13,091 bases of DNA from Acidimicrobiia bacterium (GTDB taxonomy: Bacteria; Actinomycetota; Acidimicrobiia; UBA5794; JAOTWH01): assembly GCA_029863035.1 (NCBI GenBank), contig JAOTWH010000047.1, positions 1 through 13,091 on the forward strand, read 5' to 3'. Positions 11,955 to 13,091 of the stretch are shown here, in pieces. The notes under the pieces are model-generated. The model was not told the DNA's origin, did not search any database, and saw only the letters and a program-made list of their open reading frames with translations. Every line of letters starts with the position of its first letter. Positions within the stretch are counted from its first letter, which is position 1. The position numbers and the translations under genes are program-made.

Positions 11955-12821
11955 ATGGCATCGCTCTGGGCATTTCTGCGCCTCAGCAGACCTCATTTTC
12001 TGGTTGGCGGCGCTCTCATGTTCGCGGTCGGAGCCGCGTCGGCAGATGGCATCAACGGCGCTGGCTACGCGCTGGCCCAATTGATGGTTAGCGCTGCCCA
12101 GGTCACCGCCCATTACCTCAACGAGTACGCCGACGTCGAGGCAGATCGATTGATCACACACCGCACGTTCTTCTCTGGCGGTAGCGGCGTCTTGCCGAGC
12201 GGAGAACTCGACACCGCAGTGGCACTACGGGCAGCGTGGATCAGCACCGGTGTGACCATCGCAGCGTCGGTGGCTCTGGCAACTCAAAGCCTGCCCGCGG
12301 CATCGATCGCCATACCTGCGTTGGTAATCGCGTGGTCGTACTCATTGCCTCCCGTGAGATTGGTCGGAACCGGATGGGGAGAGCTGGCAACGTCATTGTT
12401 GGTCGCCGGTGCGGTACCGATGGTCGGCCTGCTCTCCCAGGGGTCCCCGCCCACGGCGTCGCTGTGGTGGTCCATGGCGATTCTGGTTCCGATCCACTTC
12501 GCCATGATGTTGGTATTCGAACTGCCCGACCTCGAGACCGATACCCAAGCAGGAAAGCGGGTGCTGGCGGTGCGAATCGGTCGAGTTCTGGCCGCCAGGG
12601 TGATCCTCATCCTCCAGGTGAGTGCCGTTGTGGTCGCAGCGGTTGGCGGATGGGTCGAAGGATTACCGAGTGGTGTCGCCTGGTGGACCGCGGCGTCCAT
12701 CGCGCCAGGGGTGGCGACCGTGGCGGCAAGGGATCATGTCGGTAATGGCCTCATGACAGCCTCGGCCGTGGCAACTTTGGTACTGGCGGCGGTCGGCCTG
12801 CTGGTCTGGCTCAACGGCTGA
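11955..12821 (+). CDS. UbiA-family prenyltransferase
   Basis: A 288-residue intramembrane prenyltransferase with about eight or nine helices. It transfers a polyprenyl chain from its diphosphate to an acceptor such as an aromatic ring or a lipid head group. The first Asp-rich motif is N56-E-Y-A-D60-V-E-A-D64, the second is D192-L-E-T-D196 followed by G200-K201, and W-S-Y-S-L-P-P-V-R-L at 127-136 is the usual block before the middle helices. The closest general likeness is to MenA-type quinone enzymes, but UbiA relatives also make archaeal-type lipids, heme O and tocopherols, so the acceptor is open. The start is ATG at 11955, with TTG at 11952 in frame as an alternative; neither has a clear ribosome-binding site, suggesting coupling to the fusion gene 18 bases upstream. 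It ends 15 bases from the convergent gene at 12837. Confidence 0.9.
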   Translation: MASLWAFLRLSRPHFLVGGALMFAVGAASADGINGAGYALAQLMVSAAQVTAHYLNEYADVEADRLITHRTFFSGGSGVLPSGELDTAVALRAAWISTGVTIAASVALATQSLPAASIAIPALVIAWSYSLPPVRLVGTGWGELATSLLVAGAVPMVGLLSQGSPPTASLWWSMAILVPIHFAMMLVFELPDLETDTQAGKRVLAVRIGRVLAARVILILQVSAVVVAAVGGWVEGLPSGVAWWTAASIAPGVATVAARDHVGNGLMTASAVATLVLAAVGLLVWLNG

Positions 12822-12836
12822 CCCAACAGACGCCGC

Positions 12837-13091
12837 CTAAGGAAGCCCAGTTTCGACGGCCTGAGCCAACTCCCGCATGTCTGTTTCGAAGGTGGCGGTG
12901 TCGTCAACCCCCAAGGTGTCAGCGTTCAACGTGACGGTGAGTCCATCTTGCAGCCATTGGATCTGCACCCCGAGAAACCCCGTCTCGACCAAGATGTCGC
13001 CACCATCGCCCAGGTCGATCGTCTCCGAGCCCTCCTGTTGGCCGACGGCTCCGAAGAACTCATCACCCTCGAACACAGAGATCGTTAGCAG
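12837..13091 (-). CDS. unrecognised protein, C-terminal part (cut by window edge)
   Basis: The last 84 codons of a minus-strand gene whose frame stays open to the right edge. An in-frame GTG at 13076 exists but has no ribosome-binding site, and the five codons before it (L-L-T-I-S) continue sensibly, so the start is probably outside the window. The fragment is acidic. It looks like several beta strands (T-I-S-V-F-E-G, then G-V-Q-I-Q-W-L and L-T-V-T-L-N-A) followed by a C-terminal helix (E-T-D-M-R-E-L-A-Q-A-V). There is no Cys, no membrane segment and no recognisable motif. It could be the end of a secreted or lipid-anchored protein, but nothing in the visible part proves that. Confidence 0.65.
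   Translation of the reverse strand: MLTISVFEGDEFFGAVGQQEGSETIDLGDGGDILVETGFLGVQIQWLQDGLTVTLNADTLGVDDTATFETDMRELAQAVETGLP

Overview
The window is GC-rich DNA from an actinobacterium. Evidence for this is a CrgA homologue, a class E sortase, TANNNT -10 boxes placed for leaderless transcripts, frequent GTG and TTG starts, and tRNA genes without an encoded CCA. A deep lineage such as Acidimicrobiia would fit, but that is inference. The grouping of crgA, pabA/trpG, a class E sortase, tRNA-Ile(GAT) and tRNA-Ala(TGC) recalls the neighbourhood close to oriC in mycobacteria and streptomycetes. No dnaA, gyrase or pknB gene is visible here.

Layout. 1-1775 (minus) is a tightly overlapped operon: class E sortase, a 50-residue membrane protein too small for most gene callers, the glutamine amidotransferase PabA/TrpG, and the start of an NTF2/SnoaL-like protein cut by the window edge. 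1847-2110 (plus) is crgA, read divergently from what looks like a leaderless promoter. 2193-4171 (minus) holds a MOSC-domain protein, tRNA-Ala(TGC), a thiolase and a small membrane-anchored zinc-ribbon-like protein. 4220-7056 (plus) holds tRNA-Ile(GAT), a degenerate copy of its 3' end, and preT-preA, the two subunits of NAD(P)-dependent dihydropyrimidine dehydrogenase. 7101-9190 (minus) is a two-gene ABC-2 exporter of the NatA/NatB type. 9462-12821 (plus) holds a three-domain membrane enzyme and a UbiA-family prenyltransferase. 12837-13091 (minus) is the C-terminal end of an unrecognised protein.

The strongest candidate for something undescribed is the gene at 9462-11936. One uninterrupted frame joins a sugar/polyol-phosphate nucleotidylyltransferase, a CDP-alcohol phosphotransferase with a complete active-site motif, and an LPG-synthase/flippase-like membrane domain. 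The first two domains follow the order of the bifunctional inositol-phosphate cytidylyltransferase / di-myo-inositol-phosphate-phosphate synthase of hyperthermophiles. The added third domain suggests that synthesis is coupled to movement across, or into, the membrane. A UbiA prenyltransferase 18 bases downstream suggests a prenyl or lipid partner step. The roughly 270 bases upstream are rich in short inverted repeats.

Other points of note are the near-perfect duplication of the tRNA-Ile 3' end (an att-like scar), an inverted pair of DnaA-box-like 9-mers between crgA and its convergent neighbour, a double 4-base overlap around the 50-residue gene, and two promoters whose -10 boxes sit exactly six bases before a start codon.
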